This document shows positions 35,153 through 44,033 of a stretch of DNA of 64,000 nt, one piece after another. This DNA comes from Amnibacterium flavum. GTDB lineage: Bacteria > Actinomycetota > Actinomycetes > Actinomycetales > Microbacteriaceae. Below the pieces are notes generated by a model. The model saw only the letters and a list, made by a program, of their open reading frames with translations. It had not been told where the DNA came from and did not search any database. Position 1 is the first letter of the stretch. Every line of letters starts with the position of its first letter. The stretch lies in the NCBI RefSeq assembly GCF_003097495.1, contig NZ_QEOP01000002.1, forward strand, positions 1,302,001-1,366,000. The letters run 5' to 3'. A program made the position numbers and the translations under genes.

Positions 35153-35178
35153 ACGTTGCCATTCAGAGGAATGAACGT
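35153..35178. promoter_or_regulatory. nested inverted repeat upstream of peptide-transport unit
   Basis: CATTC-AGAG-GAATG at 35160-35173 is a perfect dyad, flanked by ACGTT (35153-35157) and AACGT (35174-35178). It lies about 55-75 bases upstream of the binding-protein start and about 100 bases downstream of the XRE-cupin gene. A candidate operator for that regulator; assignment is by position only. Confidence 0.4.
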
Positions 35179-35276
35179 CGTGCAACAAAGTGAACACCAA
35201 CCCTGTTGCTGACCCGTTGCCCGTTTATTTCGGGTGGGTTACGAAACCGGGGAGAGCGCCGCGGTGAAGCGAAACG

Positions 35277-35900
35277 TCAGAAGGACGGGGGCGTCATGGC
35301 GCCGAGGAGAACGGCCGGTTCGTCCGTGACGTTCGCATACCAGTGCGGCACGGAGGCGTCGTAGGTCAGGGCGTCGCCGAGCGCCAGCTCGTACCGATCG
35401 CTGCCGACGACGATGACGAGGGCACCCTCGACCACGACGATGCACTCCTCGCCCTCGTGCTGGAAGGGCACCGTCTCGTTGCTCCAGCCGGCGGCGATCT
35501 GGGCGCGGATCATGCCGAGTTTGCCGTTCATGCTCGGCGTGATCAGCTCGTAGACCATGTCGTGCTCGGAGAGGAGGAGGCGTCGACGCGAATCGGCTCG
35601 GACGAGTCCGGCGAGTTTGGGCTCGGGATCCTGTCCGCCGAAGAAGTCGCCGACGCGGACGCCGAGTGCGTGGGCCAGCTTGATGAGCGTGTTGTACGAC
35701 GGGTTGCCGTTGCCGCGTTCGATCTGACTGAGGAGTCCGGCGCTCACACCCGACGCCGACGCGAGGGCATTGAGGCTCAACCCGGAAGCGACCCGATGGA
35801 TGCGGACGATCTGACCGAGCTGACTGGTCGGCAGCGCCTCCGACTGAGGGTCGTTCTCCTCGTCGGTCGCGGTGCTCTGCGCGGGGGCGGTCTCGTCCAT
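35277..35900 (-). CDS. XRE-type HTH regulator with C-terminal cupin
   Basis: 207 residues. HTH at about 28-82 (LGQIVRIHRVASGLSLNALA, then SAGLLSQIERGNGNPSYNTL) and a cupin barrel at about 125-200 (GEECIVVVEGALVIVVG, SVPHWYANV). XRE-cupin proteins repress or activate transport and amino-acid catabolism genes and sense the substrate or product in the cupin. It is transcribed in the same direction as the peptide-transport unit, 175 bases upstream of it, with an inverted repeat in the gap. An acidic 25-residue leader (TATDEENDPQSEAL) precedes the HTH. Confidence 0.9.
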   Translation of the reverse strand: MDETAPAQSTATDEENDPQSEALPTSQLGQIVRIHRVASGLSLNALASASGVSAGLLSQIERGNGNPSYNTLIKLAHALGVRVGDFFGGQDPEPKLAGLVRADSRRRLLLSEHDMVYELITPSMNGKLGMIRAQIAAGWSNETVPFQHEGEECIVVVEGALVIVVGSDRYELALGDALTYDASVPHWYANVTDEPAVLLGAMTPPSF

Positions 35901-35984
35901 GTCGCGTTCAACTTATTACACGGGGAGCTGTTTCCCTGCATGGGCGGCAGGCTGCGAGGATCGGGTCTCCGCCGATCCTCAGGA

Positions 35985-36017
35985 CAGGCGTCCGGCTCGA
36001 GCCGAGCCGGACGCCTG
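35985..36017 (-). terminator. strong hairpin after the dehydrogenase gene
   Basis: CAGGCGTCCGGCTCG (35985-35999) pairs with CGAGCCGGACGCCTG (36003-36017), 15 bp with a 3-base loop. It lies between the stop of the mannitol-type dehydrogenase and the XRE-cupin start, on the minus strand, and probably ends the ribose-type transporter unit. A weaker stem GGATCGG/CCGATCC follows at about 35957-35977. Confidence 0.7.
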
Positions 36018-36054
36018 GTCTCCGCCCGGTGACCCACGGCGGGGGCGGGCATTC

Positions 36055-37560
36055 CTAGTCGGCGACGAGCGCCTCGACGGTGGCGTGAGCGCCGTTGTCC
36101 CAGAACGAATGAAGCGCCGCGAGGTAGGACTCGACGAATCGGGCGTCGTCGATGAGATCACCGAAGAGCTGACGGTCGGCGATGAAGGCGACGGGCTTCT
36201 CGTGCTGCCCCCGGGCCACCGCCATCAGCTGGTCGGCGAGCCGGTCGACGACCACGATGGGTTCGCCCTGCTCGTCGACGGCCTCGTCGTACCGCGCCCA
36301 GCTGGCCACGATGGCAGCCGACAGCTCGACCTTGCCGCCGTTCGCCAGATTCTCGCGGATGACGGGGACGAGCCACTTCGGGATCCGATCCGACGACTCG
36401 GCGCACAGCCGCGCGAGCGTGTCGCGGACCTCGGGGTTGCCGAACCGCTCGATCAGCGTGTCCTTGTACTCGTCGAGATCGACACCGGGGACGGGACGCA
36501 GCGTGGGGGTGCCCTCTTCGTCCATGTAGCGGCGGAGGAAGGTCGCGATGGCGGGGTCGGCCGTCGCCTCGTGCGCGTACCGGTGACCACTGAGGTACCC
36601 GACGTAGCACATCGCCTGGTGACTGGCATTGAGCAGACGCAGCTTCATCAGCTCGTACGGCTCGACATCGTCGACGACCTGCACCTCGGCGTCCTCGTAG
36701 GCGGGGCGGCCGAGGGGGAAGTCGTCCTCGAGGACCCACTGGAAGAACGGCTCGCACACCACGGGCCACGCGTCCTCGATGCCGAAGTCGCGCCGCACCT
36801 CCTCGCGATCGGAGTCGAAGGTCACCGGCGTGATCCGATCGACCATCGAGTTGGGGAACGAGACGTTCTCGCGCACCCACTCCCCCAGCTCGGGATCCTT
36901 CAACGATGCGAAGGTCGAGAAGGTCAGCTTCGCCATGTGGCCGTTGCCCTGGATGTTGTCGCAGGACATGACGGTGAACGGGGCGATACCGCGCTCGCGG
37001 CGCCGGGCGAGAGCCTCGGTCACGAGTCCGAAGACGGTGGCGGGCACCGCTCCGGCGGCGAGATCCGCCTGGATGGCGGGGTTCGCCGAGTCGAACTGGC
37101 CCGACACCGGGTCGAAGTTGTAGCCGCCCTCGGTCACGGTCAGCGACACGATCCTGGTGGAGGGGGCGGCCATCTTCTCGATGACGGCGTCGGCGTCGTC
37201 CGGGGCGAAGAGGTACTCGACGATGGACCCGATGACGCGCGCCTCGCGCGAACCGTCGGCGTGCTTGTACACGAGGGTGTAGAGCCGGTCCTGCGCCGCC
37301 ATGACATCGCGCATCTTCGCGTCGCCGGGGAGCACACCCACGCCGCAGATGCCCCAGTCGAGCGCCTCACCGTTGTTCATCAAGGTGTCGACGACCATGG
37401 CCTGGTGGGCACGATGGAAGCCTCCGACCCCGAAGTGCACGATGCCGACGGTGACGTCGGAACGGTCGTAGTTCGGCACCGAGACCGAGTCCGGCAGCGA
37501 ACGGAGGGTGGCCTCGTTCAACGCGACGGCGTGACGGTCCCCCGTCGTGTCGGGGCTCAT
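36055..37560 (-). CDS. mannitol 2-dehydrogenase/fructuronate reductase family enzyme
   Basis: 501 residues, polyol-specific long-chain dehydrogenase family (NAD(P)-dependent, zinc-independent). Cofactor motif VGIVHFGVGGFHRAHQA near residues 25-41, signature PNSMVDRITPVT, and the catalytic Lys region in LMKLRLLNASHQAMCYVGY (K-x5-N-x2-H). Substrates in the family are mannitol, arabinitol, fructuronate and tagaturonate; context (sugar ABC importer, amidohydrolase) does not decide. The start overlaps the amidohydrolase stop by four bases. Confidence 0.9.
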   Translation of the reverse strand: MSPDTTGDRHAVALNEATLRSLPDSVSVPNYDRSDVTVGIVHFGVGGFHRAHQAMVVDTLMNNGEALDWGICGVGVLPGDAKMRDVMAAQDRLYTLVYKHADGSREARVIGSIVEYLFAPDDADAVIEKMAAPSTRIVSLTVTEGGYNFDPVSGQFDSANPAIQADLAAGAVPATVFGLVTEALARRRERGIAPFTVMSCDNIQGNGHMAKLTFSTFASLKDPELGEWVRENVSFPNSMVDRITPVTFDSDREEVRRDFGIEDAWPVVCEPFFQWVLEDDFPLGRPAYEDAEVQVVDDVEPYELMKLRLLNASHQAMCYVGYLSGHRYAHEATADPAIATFLRRYMDEEGTPTLRPVPGVDLDEYKDTLIERFGNPEVRDTLARLCAESSDRIPKWLVPVIRENLANGGKVELSAAIVASWARYDEAVDEQGEPIVVVDRLADQLMAVARGQHEKPVAFIADRQLFGDLIDDARFVESYLAALHSFWDNGAHATVEALVAD

Positions 37561-38282
37561 TCGGGGAGTCCGAGCAGGCGTCGCAGGTTGCCGCCGCAGA
37601 CGAGTTGACGGGCCTCCTCGGAGTCGACGACGCTGCTCATCTTCTCGTACTCGAAGGTGTAGTCGACGAAGGGCGAATCGGTGCCCCAGACGACCTTCTC
37701 CGGTCCGAGCTCGCTGACCGATCGGGCCACCTCGAAGACCGGCACGCGTGCGGTCTCGAGGTAGAGGTTGGGGATCTGCGCCGCCAGCTCGATGGCCTGA
37801 TCATGAGACCAGAAGGTCCCGCTGTGGGCCATCAGGAAGGGGATCTCGGGGTAGGCGCGGGAAACCGCGGCGAACTCGGGGGGCGCGTTGTACAGGTCGG
37901 ATGCACCGTGGGAGATCACCAGCAGACCGCGCTCGCGGATCGCGTCGAGCACCGGCCCGATCAGGCCGAGGTCGCTCAGGTGGTAGCCGTGGAGGGTGGG
38001 GTGGATCTTCACGCCCTTGTAGCCCTTGTCCGCACGAGCATGCACCTCGTCGACGGCCGCCTGCTGATGCCACGGGTTGACCGCCATGAACGGGATGAGC
38101 CGGTCGGGGTGCTCGGCCACCGCGACGTCGATGACGTCGTTGCTGAAGTCGCCCTCGACGAAGGGGAACACGCAGGCCTGGTCGACGCCTGCAGCGTCCA
38201 TACGGGCGACCAGCTGCGTGCCGGTCTGGTCGGCTCCGTGCCTCACTCCGAGGTGGTTGTGGGCGTCCAGAGTTCGTGTCAT
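37557..38282 (-). CDS. TIM-barrel amidohydrolase (amidohydrolase_2)
   Basis: 241 residues. The metal motif DAHNHLG (His8, His10) opens the barrel; KGVKIHPTLHGYHL, LVISHGASD and WGTDSPFVDYTFEYEK are the later barrel-end motifs. This branch includes decarboxylases and sugar-lactone hydrolases. It is shorter than usual (about 280). Beside a sugar transporter and a polyol/uronate dehydrogenase, lactone hydrolysis or decarboxylation of a sugar acid is plausible, but this is inference. Confidence 0.85.
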   Translation of the reverse strand: MTRTLDAHNHLGVRHGADQTGTQLVARMDAAGVDQACVFPFVEGDFSNDVIDVAVAEHPDRLIPFMAVNPWHQQAAVDEVHARADKGYKGVKIHPTLHGYHLSDLGLIGPVLDAIRERGLLVISHGASDLYNAPPEFAAVSRAYPEIPFLMAHSGTFWSHDQAIELAAQIPNLYLETARVPVFEVARSVSELGPEKVVWGTDSPFVDYTFEYEKMSSVVDSEEARQLVCGGNLRRLLGLPE

Positions 38283-38325
38283 GAGCTGCTCCTTGCTTTC
38301 AGTTCGAGAGGGAAGTCGTGTCGGA

Positions 38326-39342
38326 TCATCGCCGGGCCGTCCTCGTGCGCAGTGCGCCGAGTGCGAGCGCTGCGAGGATCAGCAGACCGTTCAGGGCGAA
38401 TCGCCACGGGGCACCGAGGCCGAGGAGGGTCAGTCCGTTCGCGAGAAGTGCGACGAATAGGGCGCCCACGACGGTCCAGAGCACCCGGATCCGACCCTTC
38501 GGCGAGGCGATAGACCCGAGGTAGACCGCGGTGAAGGCGTCCAGGAGCAGCGGTGCTGCGGTTCCCGGGACGACGACTCCGGTGCGGGCGGTGAGCATCA
38601 CGCCGGCAAGAGCCGCCAGCACGCTGCACGCGACGAAGCCCGCGGCGAAGGTCACCCGGACCGGGACTCCTGCGAGGAAGGCCGCACGAGAGCTCGATTC
38701 GACGAGGTCGATGCCGCGTCCCCACACCGTGCGCCGAGTGGCGAACCAGGCGATCGCGACCACGACTATGGCGACGATGATGAGGATCCGCACGGGACCC
38801 ACCGACCCTGTTCCGATGGCGAGGAAGTCGCCGACGACGGCCGCTGGAGCGGTGAACAGCTGCTGCGGTGTTCCGTTGTCGGAGATCACGAGGCCGACGG
38901 CGGAGAGCAGCAGGTTGACGCCCAGGGTCGCGACGATCGCGGGGACTCCGAGGAATCCGGCGAGCACACCGTTGACGAGGCCGACCACGAGGCCGACGGC
39001 GAGCGCCGCGAACAGGGCGGCCCCGAGACCGTTGCCCTCGAGCAGGGTCTTGGCGGCGATGTAGCCCGCGACATCGGCTGTGACGGCGATCGAGAGGTCG
39101 ATGCCCTTCATCGACATGACGATGCTGAGTCCGACGGCCAGCACCGCGAGGACGGTCGCCTCGACGAGCACGGCCTGCAGGTTGGGCAGTCCGAGGAAGG
39201 ACGGTTTGATCGCCCCGACCGCGAGGACGACGACGATCATGCCGATCACGGTGCCGTAGCTCGTGATCTTGGGTCGACGGCGCGCCTTGACGGTCGTGGG
39301 AGTGGGTGCGGGCTGCGTTGCGGTCATTGCTGTTTGCTCCAT
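38326..39342 (-). CDS. ribose-type ABC transporter permease
   Basis: 338 residues, BPD_transp_2 (RbsC) family with eight to ten membrane helices. Typical are GLSIVMSMKGIDLSIAVTAD in the first half (residues near 70-90) and the GGTALT-like glycine segment with TVVGALFVALLANGLTLLGL at the end. It shares one base with the stop of the fused ATPase-permease gene (TGATG). Together with the permease half of that gene it forms a heterodimeric channel. Confidence 0.9.
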   Translation of the reverse strand: MEQTAMTATQPAPTPTTVKARRRPKITSYGTVIGMIVVVLAVGAIKPSFLGLPNLQAVLVEATVLAVLAVGLSIVMSMKGIDLSIAVTADVAGYIAAKTLLEGNGLGAALFAALAVGLVVGLVNGVLAGFLGVPAIVATLGVNLLLSAVGLVISDNGTPQQLFTAPAAVVGDFLAIGTGSVGPVRILIIVAIVVVAIAWFATRRTVWGRGIDLVESSSRAAFLAGVPVRVTFAAGFVACSVLAALAGVMLTARTGVVVPGTAAPLLLDAFTAVYLGSIASPKGRIRVLWTVVGALFVALLANGLTLLGLGAPWRFALNGLLILAALALGALRTRTARR

Positions 39343-41894
39343 CAGAAGATCGCCACCTGTCCGAGTGCGCGGCGTCGGACGACGGCGAGCAGGACTGCCA
39401 GCAGGAGAACGATTCCCTGGACCCCGGGGAGCCACTGGTCGGAGAGTCCGTTCGAGATGAGCCCCGCGCCGACGGCCGTGACGAAGAGCGCCCCGATCGC
39501 TGCGGTCGCGGGGTCGAAGAGGAAGCTGCGCGTCATCGCCGAGCCGAGGAAGGCTGCGGCGAGGGCCGTCGTCAGCAGGTCGAGCGAGGCGTCGCGTGCG
39601 GTCGCGCCGCTGCCGTAGGAGGTGAGGAGCACCCCGGCCAGTCCGCTGATCGACGCCGACAGGATGAGGGCGAGGAGCCGGTTGATGCCCGGCTTCACCC
39701 CTCGCAGCTCCGAGGTCTTGGCATCGTCTCCCACGGCTCGCAGCCGCAGGCCGGTGGCGGTGCGGCGCCAGACGACGGTGGCCACCGCGATGACCAGGAT
39801 GGCGACGATCGCGACGATGGGCAGATAGCCGGCGTACCCCTGGCCCAGCATGAGGAAGTCGCTCCCCTGGGCAACGGCGATCGGCAGGCCGCCATTGATC
39901 TGCAGCGTGGCACCCACGAGGAGGAACAGCATGCCGAGCGTCGCGACGAAGGACGGCACCCGGAAGGCGACGGTGATGAGACCGTTGACCGCTCCGACTC
40001 CTGCGCCGATGGCGATGCCCGCGACGACGGCGCCCGGGGTCGGTACCCCGGCGGCGATCAGGGCTGCCGACACCGTCGAGGTGAGCAGCGCGACACCCCC
40101 GACCGACAGGTCGAAGGCGCCCGCTCCGAGCGCTATCGCCAATGCGGCGGCGAGCAGTGCAGGAGTCGAGGCCTGGCGCACCACGTCGAGCAGGCTGAGC
40201 GGGGCGGCGAATCCGGGAGAGCCGAGCGCGAGGATCACGATCACCAGGACCATGGCGAGCGGCAGACCGATCTGACGCACCCAGGGGCGCGAACTCAGGA
40301 CCGCGCGGGGCTTGGCCGATTCTGCGACCGGCGCCTCCGTGGCCAGTCGCACCTCGTTCTCGGTGGCTCCGACCGCGGCGGCGTCGGAGGTGAGCTGCTC
40401 GACATCGACCTCGCCGCGGAGGTACTGCCCGGTCACGGCGCCGTCGCGGACGACGAGCAGCCTGTCGGAGATGCCGATGAGCTCCTCGAAGTCGGAGGAG
40501 ACCACGAGCACCGCGGCTCCCCCTGCGGCCAGCTCGCCGAGCTGCCGGTAGATCTCGATCTTGGCGCCGACGTCGACGCCGGCGGTGGGCTCGTCGACGA
40601 GGTAGACGCGACCGCCGCGAGCGAGCCAGCGGCCCACGATCGCCTTCTGCTGGTTGCCGCCCGACAGTGTCGCGATGTCCTGCTCGGACGAGGAGGCGAC
40701 GATGTGCAGCTTGTCGATCAATCCGTCGGCGGTGCGCTTCTCCTCCTTGGAGTTCAGTACGGAGAAGCGGCTGTGGCGTCGGAGGCTGGCAGCGGTGATG
40801 TTCGAGAGCAGCGACAGGCCGGGGAAGATCCCCTCGGTGCGCCGTTCCTCGGGCACCAGGGCCATGCCGCTCGCGATGGCGCTGCGCGGGTTGCCGACGG
40901 AGACGGGCTTGCCGTCGACCGAGACCTGACCCGTCGACTTCTCGGCACCGAAGAGCGCAAGGAGCGCTTCACTGGCGCCGGAGCCGACCAGTCCTGCCAG
41001 ACCGACGATCTCGCCGGCGCGGATCTCGAGGTCCATCCCGGTGAGCAGTTCTCCGGACTTCAGCCCGGTGGCGGTGAGGACGACCTCGCCCGCGGTGTGC
41101 GGTACGACCGGGTAGAGAGCATCGAGGTCGCGTCCGACCATGGCCGAGATCATGTCGTCGGTCGACAGCTCGGCTGCGGGCGAGGACCGCACCAGGCGCC
41201 CGTCGCGGAGGATGGTCACCGTCGTGGCGAGCGAGGTGATCTCGCGGAGTCGGTGCGAGATGTAGAGGACTGCGACACCCTGACTCGTCGCGGTGCGCAC
41301 GATGTCGAAGACCGGCGCCGCCTCGGCGGCGCCGAGCGCTGCGGTGGGCTCATCGAGTACGAGAACGCGGGGATTCGCCGCGAGGGCTCCCGCGATCGAG
41401 ACCTGCACCCTTTGCGAGGGAGTGAGGTCGCCGACGAGGTCCGTCGGCGAGCAGACCGCACCCACGCGAGAGAGGACCTCTAGGGCGGTCCGGTTCATCT
41501 GCCCGCTGTCGAGGAACACTCCCCCGGCTCGCGGTTCGCGGCCGAGGAACATGTTCTCGGCGACCGTGAGGTGCGCGGCGAGAGGCTGATCCTGGTAGAC
41601 GATCTCGAGGCCCTGGCGCCGAGCATCGGAGGCACCCGAGATCGACACACGCTCGCCGTCGATCTCGATGTGGCCGCCGGCGAGGGGGTTGACGCCCATC
41701 AGGGCCTTGACGAGCGTGGACTTCCCCGCGCCGTTCTGGCCGACCAGGGCGTGTACCGTGCCGGCCACGAGCTCGAGGTCGACGCCGTGGAGGACTGTCG
41801 TCTCGCCGAAGGTGACGACCGCTTCTCGGACGGCGGCGACGACGGTGCCCGTCGCGGGCGATGGGGTGTGGGTCACCGAGGATGGCTTCGCCAT
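39342..41894 (-). CDS. fused ribose-type ABC ATPase-permease (RbsA-RbsC)
   Basis: 850 residues. Two tandem ATPase domains of RbsA type come first: residues about 25-260 with GQNGAGKST and VLVLDEPTAALG, and about 270-505 with degenerate Walker A GLVGSGASE, LSGGNQQKAIVGRWLA and YLVDEPTAGVDVG. A linker (about 510-545) leads to an RbsC-type permease to the end (ALGAGAFDLSVGGVALL). The degenerate second Walker A is normal for this family. Fusion of ATPase to permease is unusual. It begins 77 bases after the binding-protein stop, past a perfect hairpin. Confidence 0.93.
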   Translation of the reverse strand: MAKPSSVTHTPSPATGTVVAAVREAVVTFGETTVLHGVDLELVAGTVHALVGQNGAGKSTLVKALMGVNPLAGGHIEIDGERVSISGASDARRQGLEIVYQDQPLAAHLTVAENMFLGREPRAGGVFLDSGQMNRTALEVLSRVGAVCSPTDLVGDLTPSQRVQVSIAGALAANPRVLVLDEPTAALGAAEAAPVFDIVRTATSQGVAVLYISHRLREITSLATTVTILRDGRLVRSSPAAELSTDDMISAMVGRDLDALYPVVPHTAGEVVLTATGLKSGELLTGMDLEIRAGEIVGLAGLVGSGASEALLALFGAEKSTGQVSVDGKPVSVGNPRSAIASGMALVPEERRTEGIFPGLSLLSNITAASLRRHSRFSVLNSKEEKRTADGLIDKLHIVASSSEQDIATLSGGNQQKAIVGRWLARGGRVYLVDEPTAGVDVGAKIEIYRQLGELAAGGAAVLVVSSDFEELIGISDRLLVVRDGAVTGQYLRGEVDVEQLTSDAAAVGATENEVRLATEAPVAESAKPRAVLSSRPWVRQIGLPLAMVLVIVILALGSPGFAAPLSLLDVVRQASTPALLAAALAIALGAGAFDLSVGGVALLTSTVSAALIAAGVPTPGAVVAGIAIGAGVGAVNGLITVAFRVPSFVATLGMLFLLVGATLQINGGLPIAVAQGSDFLMLGQGYAGYLPIVAIVAILVIAVATVVWRRTATGLRLRAVGDDAKTSELRGVKPGINRLLALILSASISGLAGVLLTSYGSGATARDASLDLLTTALAAAFLGSAMTRSFLFDPATAAIGALFVTAVGAGLISNGLSDQWLPGVQGIVLLLAVLLAVVRRRALGQVAIF

Positions 41895-41928
41895 CGGAGC
41901 CTCGCTTTCTTGGGGTGCAGATGAATGC

Positions 41929-41964
41929 CTCGTCGGTCGGCGGCTCGAGCCGCCGACCGACGAG
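41929..41964 (-). terminator. 36-bp perfect palindrome between binding-protein and ATPase genes
   Basis: CTCGTCGGTCGGCGGCTC (41929-41946) is followed directly by its exact complement GAGCCGCCGACCGACGAG (41947-41964). In mRNA it gives a stable hairpin seven bases after the binding-protein stop. It probably protects the binding-protein mRNA and limits read-through. Confidence 0.7.
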
Positions 41965-41970
41965 AGGGGG

Positions 41971-43071
41971 TCAGTTCTCCGGGGTGACCGGCTGCATGAT
42001 GACCACGTCCTGGTTCTGAGGCCAGGTGCTGGCGATCTGCGCGGGGTCGAGCTTGATCTCGTCCCAGATGCCCTTGCCGTACCGCTCTTCCGCTGCGGCG
42101 ACGCCGTTGTTGCGGGTCGCGACCCAGGCGCTCGTCACGGTGTTGCCGACCGGCTTGCCGGCGCGGACGTCGATAGCGGCCTGCGCACCCAGTTCGCCGA
42201 TGAGCTGGGCGTTCTGCACCACGGTCGCCACGAAGGGGCTGCCTTCCGAGTAGAGCATCGAGAAGGTGGCGCGATCGCCGTCGATCGAGGCCGACTTGAT
42301 CTCGTCGCGGCCCGCGGTCTGGATGGCCTGCACGGCTCCCGAGGTCATCTGGTCGTAAGCACCCCAGACTCCCGCGATCGATCCCTCATCGGGGTTGGCC
42401 GTGAGGATGGCCTGCATGGCCGACTGGGTGGTGGCCGGGCTGAAGTCGGTGGGCTCCTTGTGCAGAGTCACCTGGGGGTAGTCGGCGACGACGGCCTCGA
42501 GGATGCGCAGACGCGTCTCGAGCAGCGGGGCGCCGGGAACCCAGAACGCGTAGAGGTCGCCCTGGTAATCCATCGACTCGAGCAGAGCGCGAGCCGCCAT
42601 CTGCGCCATGAGGGTCTCGTCGCCGCCCGCGTCGGCGATGGCGCCGGGGACGACCGAGCCGACGCCTGCCGTGACGACCGTGATCCCGGCGTCGTTGGCC
42701 TTCTTCACGACGGGTGCCAGCTGAGCCGGGTCGCCGAGCTCGATGAACAGGACGTTGATGCCCGAGTTGATCAGGGTGTTGATGTCGTTGATCTGCTTGG
42801 TGGCATCGCCGCCTCCGTTCGTCACGGTGACGGTGCCGCCCTCCTTCTCGAAGAGGGTCTGGGCGCCGGAGATGATGTCGCGGTTGTAGTCGTTGACGAT
42901 CTCGCGCGAGGAGATGCCGACCTTCAGCTCACCGGTGGCGACGGGGGCGGGCGCGGTCTCCGTGGCCTCGGGCGACGTGGCTGCGCCGGGAGCGCCCATC
43001 GTGCAGCCGCTGAGGAGAGCGACCGCCACGACGGCGAGGGCTCCGATCCGCATTCGATTACCGGTTTTCAT
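41971..43071 (-). CDS. ribose-type sugar-binding lipoprotein
   Basis: 366 residues, periplasmic-binding-protein type I (Peripla_BP_4) family. The signal peptide ends in LLSGCTMG, giving a lipidated Cys. The mature part shows KVGISSREIVNDYNRDII-like first strand (sequence LKVGISSREI), INDINTLINSGINVLFIE and the hinge region GVWGAYDQMTSGAVQA, as in ribose and related sugar receptors. Ligand unknown. First gene of the unit, divergent from the DeoR regulator 170 bases away. Confidence 0.92.
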   Translation of the reverse strand: MKTGNRMRIGALAVVAVALLSGCTMGAPGAATSPEATETAPAPVATGELKVGISSREIVNDYNRDIISGAQTLFEKEGGTVTVTNGGGDATKQINDINTLINSGINVLFIELGDPAQLAPVVKKANDAGITVVTAGVGSVVPGAIADAGGDETLMAQMAARALLESMDYQGDLYAFWVPGAPLLETRLRILEAVVADYPQVTLHKEPTDFSPATTQSAMQAILTANPDEGSIAGVWGAYDQMTSGAVQAIQTAGRDEIKSASIDGDRATFSMLYSEGSPFVATVVQNAQLIGELGAQAAIDVRAGKPVGNTVTSAWVATRNNGVAAAEERYGKGIWDEIKLDPAQIASTWPQNQDVVIMQPVTPEN

Positions 43072-43154
43072 GAGACTCCTTCGTCAGGTGCAAACAGCTG
43101 TGCGGACCCGGCGTTCGAGAAGAACGTGTCGGGCCCTCATCGACCATAGGTGCG

Positions 43155-43214
43155 CATTCGTACACCCCGAATGTGCGATTGATCATCTTTCGCGGACGTT
43201 TGTTGTACGTTTGT
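43155..43214. promoter_or_regulatory. DeoR operator candidates
   Basis: Two structures lie in the gap between the sugar-binding gene and deoR-type gene. An inverted repeat CATTCG-(7)-CGAATG spans 43155-43173. A direct repeat ACGTTTGT at 43196-43203 and 43207-43214 has 11-base spacing, one helical turn, so two subunits could bind on the same face. The direct repeat is about 28 bases upstream of the regulator start. Confidence 0.5.
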
Positions 43215-43241
43215 GCGTGGAAACAGCGGAGCGGAGCTCGT

Positions 43242-44006
43242 ATGGATACCGCCGGAGCGCGTCGTGTGCGCATCCTTCAACTCGTCTCGGAGCGCGCCCA
43301 GGTGGCGGTCGCGGAGGTCGCGGACGAGCTCGGAATCACCCAGAGCATGCTGCGTCGCGACCTGCGGGTGCTCGAGTCCGAAGGGTCGGTCCGACGCTCG
43401 TACGGCATGATCTCGGCGGTGGAGCGCAGTCGCTTCGAGACGCCGTTGTCATGGCGGACGACCACGAACGGAGATGAGAAGCGGGCCATCGCGCGAGCAG
43501 CCGCCGAGCTGCTCGTCGGCGAGAGCTCCGTCTACATCGACGAGGGAGTCACGGCTCGGCTCGTGGCCGAGTACCTGCCCGCGTCGAGGCCGCTCACCAT
43601 CGTGACCCCCTCGATCCTCGTCGCGGCCGATCTCGCCGCGAATTCACCGCACGAGGTTCTGCTCCTCGGGGGGCGGGTGCGGGGTCGCACGCTCGGGGTC
43701 GTCGATCACTGGGCGCGCGAGATGCTCTCGGGCTTCGCGATCGACGCGGCCTTCCTCGGCGCCAACGGGGTGACGGTCGAGGCGGGCCTCACCACTCCCG
43801 ATCCCGCGGTCGCGGCGATCAAGGCCGCGGCCGTGAAGGTGTCTCGACGCCGGATCTTCGTCGGCGATCACAGCAAGTTCGGGGTCACCTCCTTCGCCCG
43901 GTTCGCGAACGTGGGCGACATCGAGGTCTTCGTGACGAGCGAACGCCTTCCGCTCCCGCACGCCCGCCGGTATATGCAGTACGGCCCGCAGGTGGTCAGG
44001 GTCTGA
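43242..44006 (+). CDS. DeoR-family transcriptional regulator
   Basis: 254 residues. DeoR HTH at 5-58 (RVRILQLVSERAQVAVAEVA, then MLRRDLRVLESEGSVRRSYG) and the sugar-phosphate-sensing DeoRC domain with IDEGVTARLVAEYL, LLLGGRVRG and FVGDHSKFG. The GDHSKFG motif is the usual effector-binding end. It faces away from the ribose-type transporter unit and is its probable repressor, released by a phosphorylated sugar. ATG 43242 has GCGGAG five bases upstream; a start at 43173 would run through the operator region. Confidence 0.92.
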   Translation: MDTAGARRVRILQLVSERAQVAVAEVADELGITQSMLRRDLRVLESEGSVRRSYGMISAVERSRFETPLSWRTTTNGDEKRAIARAAAELLVGESSVYIDEGVTARLVAEYLPASRPLTIVTPSILVAADLAANSPHEVLLLGGRVRGRTLGVVDHWAREMLSGFAIDAAFLGANGVTVEAGLTTPDPAVAAIKAAAVKVSRRRIFVGDHSKFGVTSFARFANVGDIEVFVTSERLPLPHARRYMQYGPQVVRV

Positions 44007-44033
44007 GCCGACCACCTGCCCGGTGGTCCCCGG

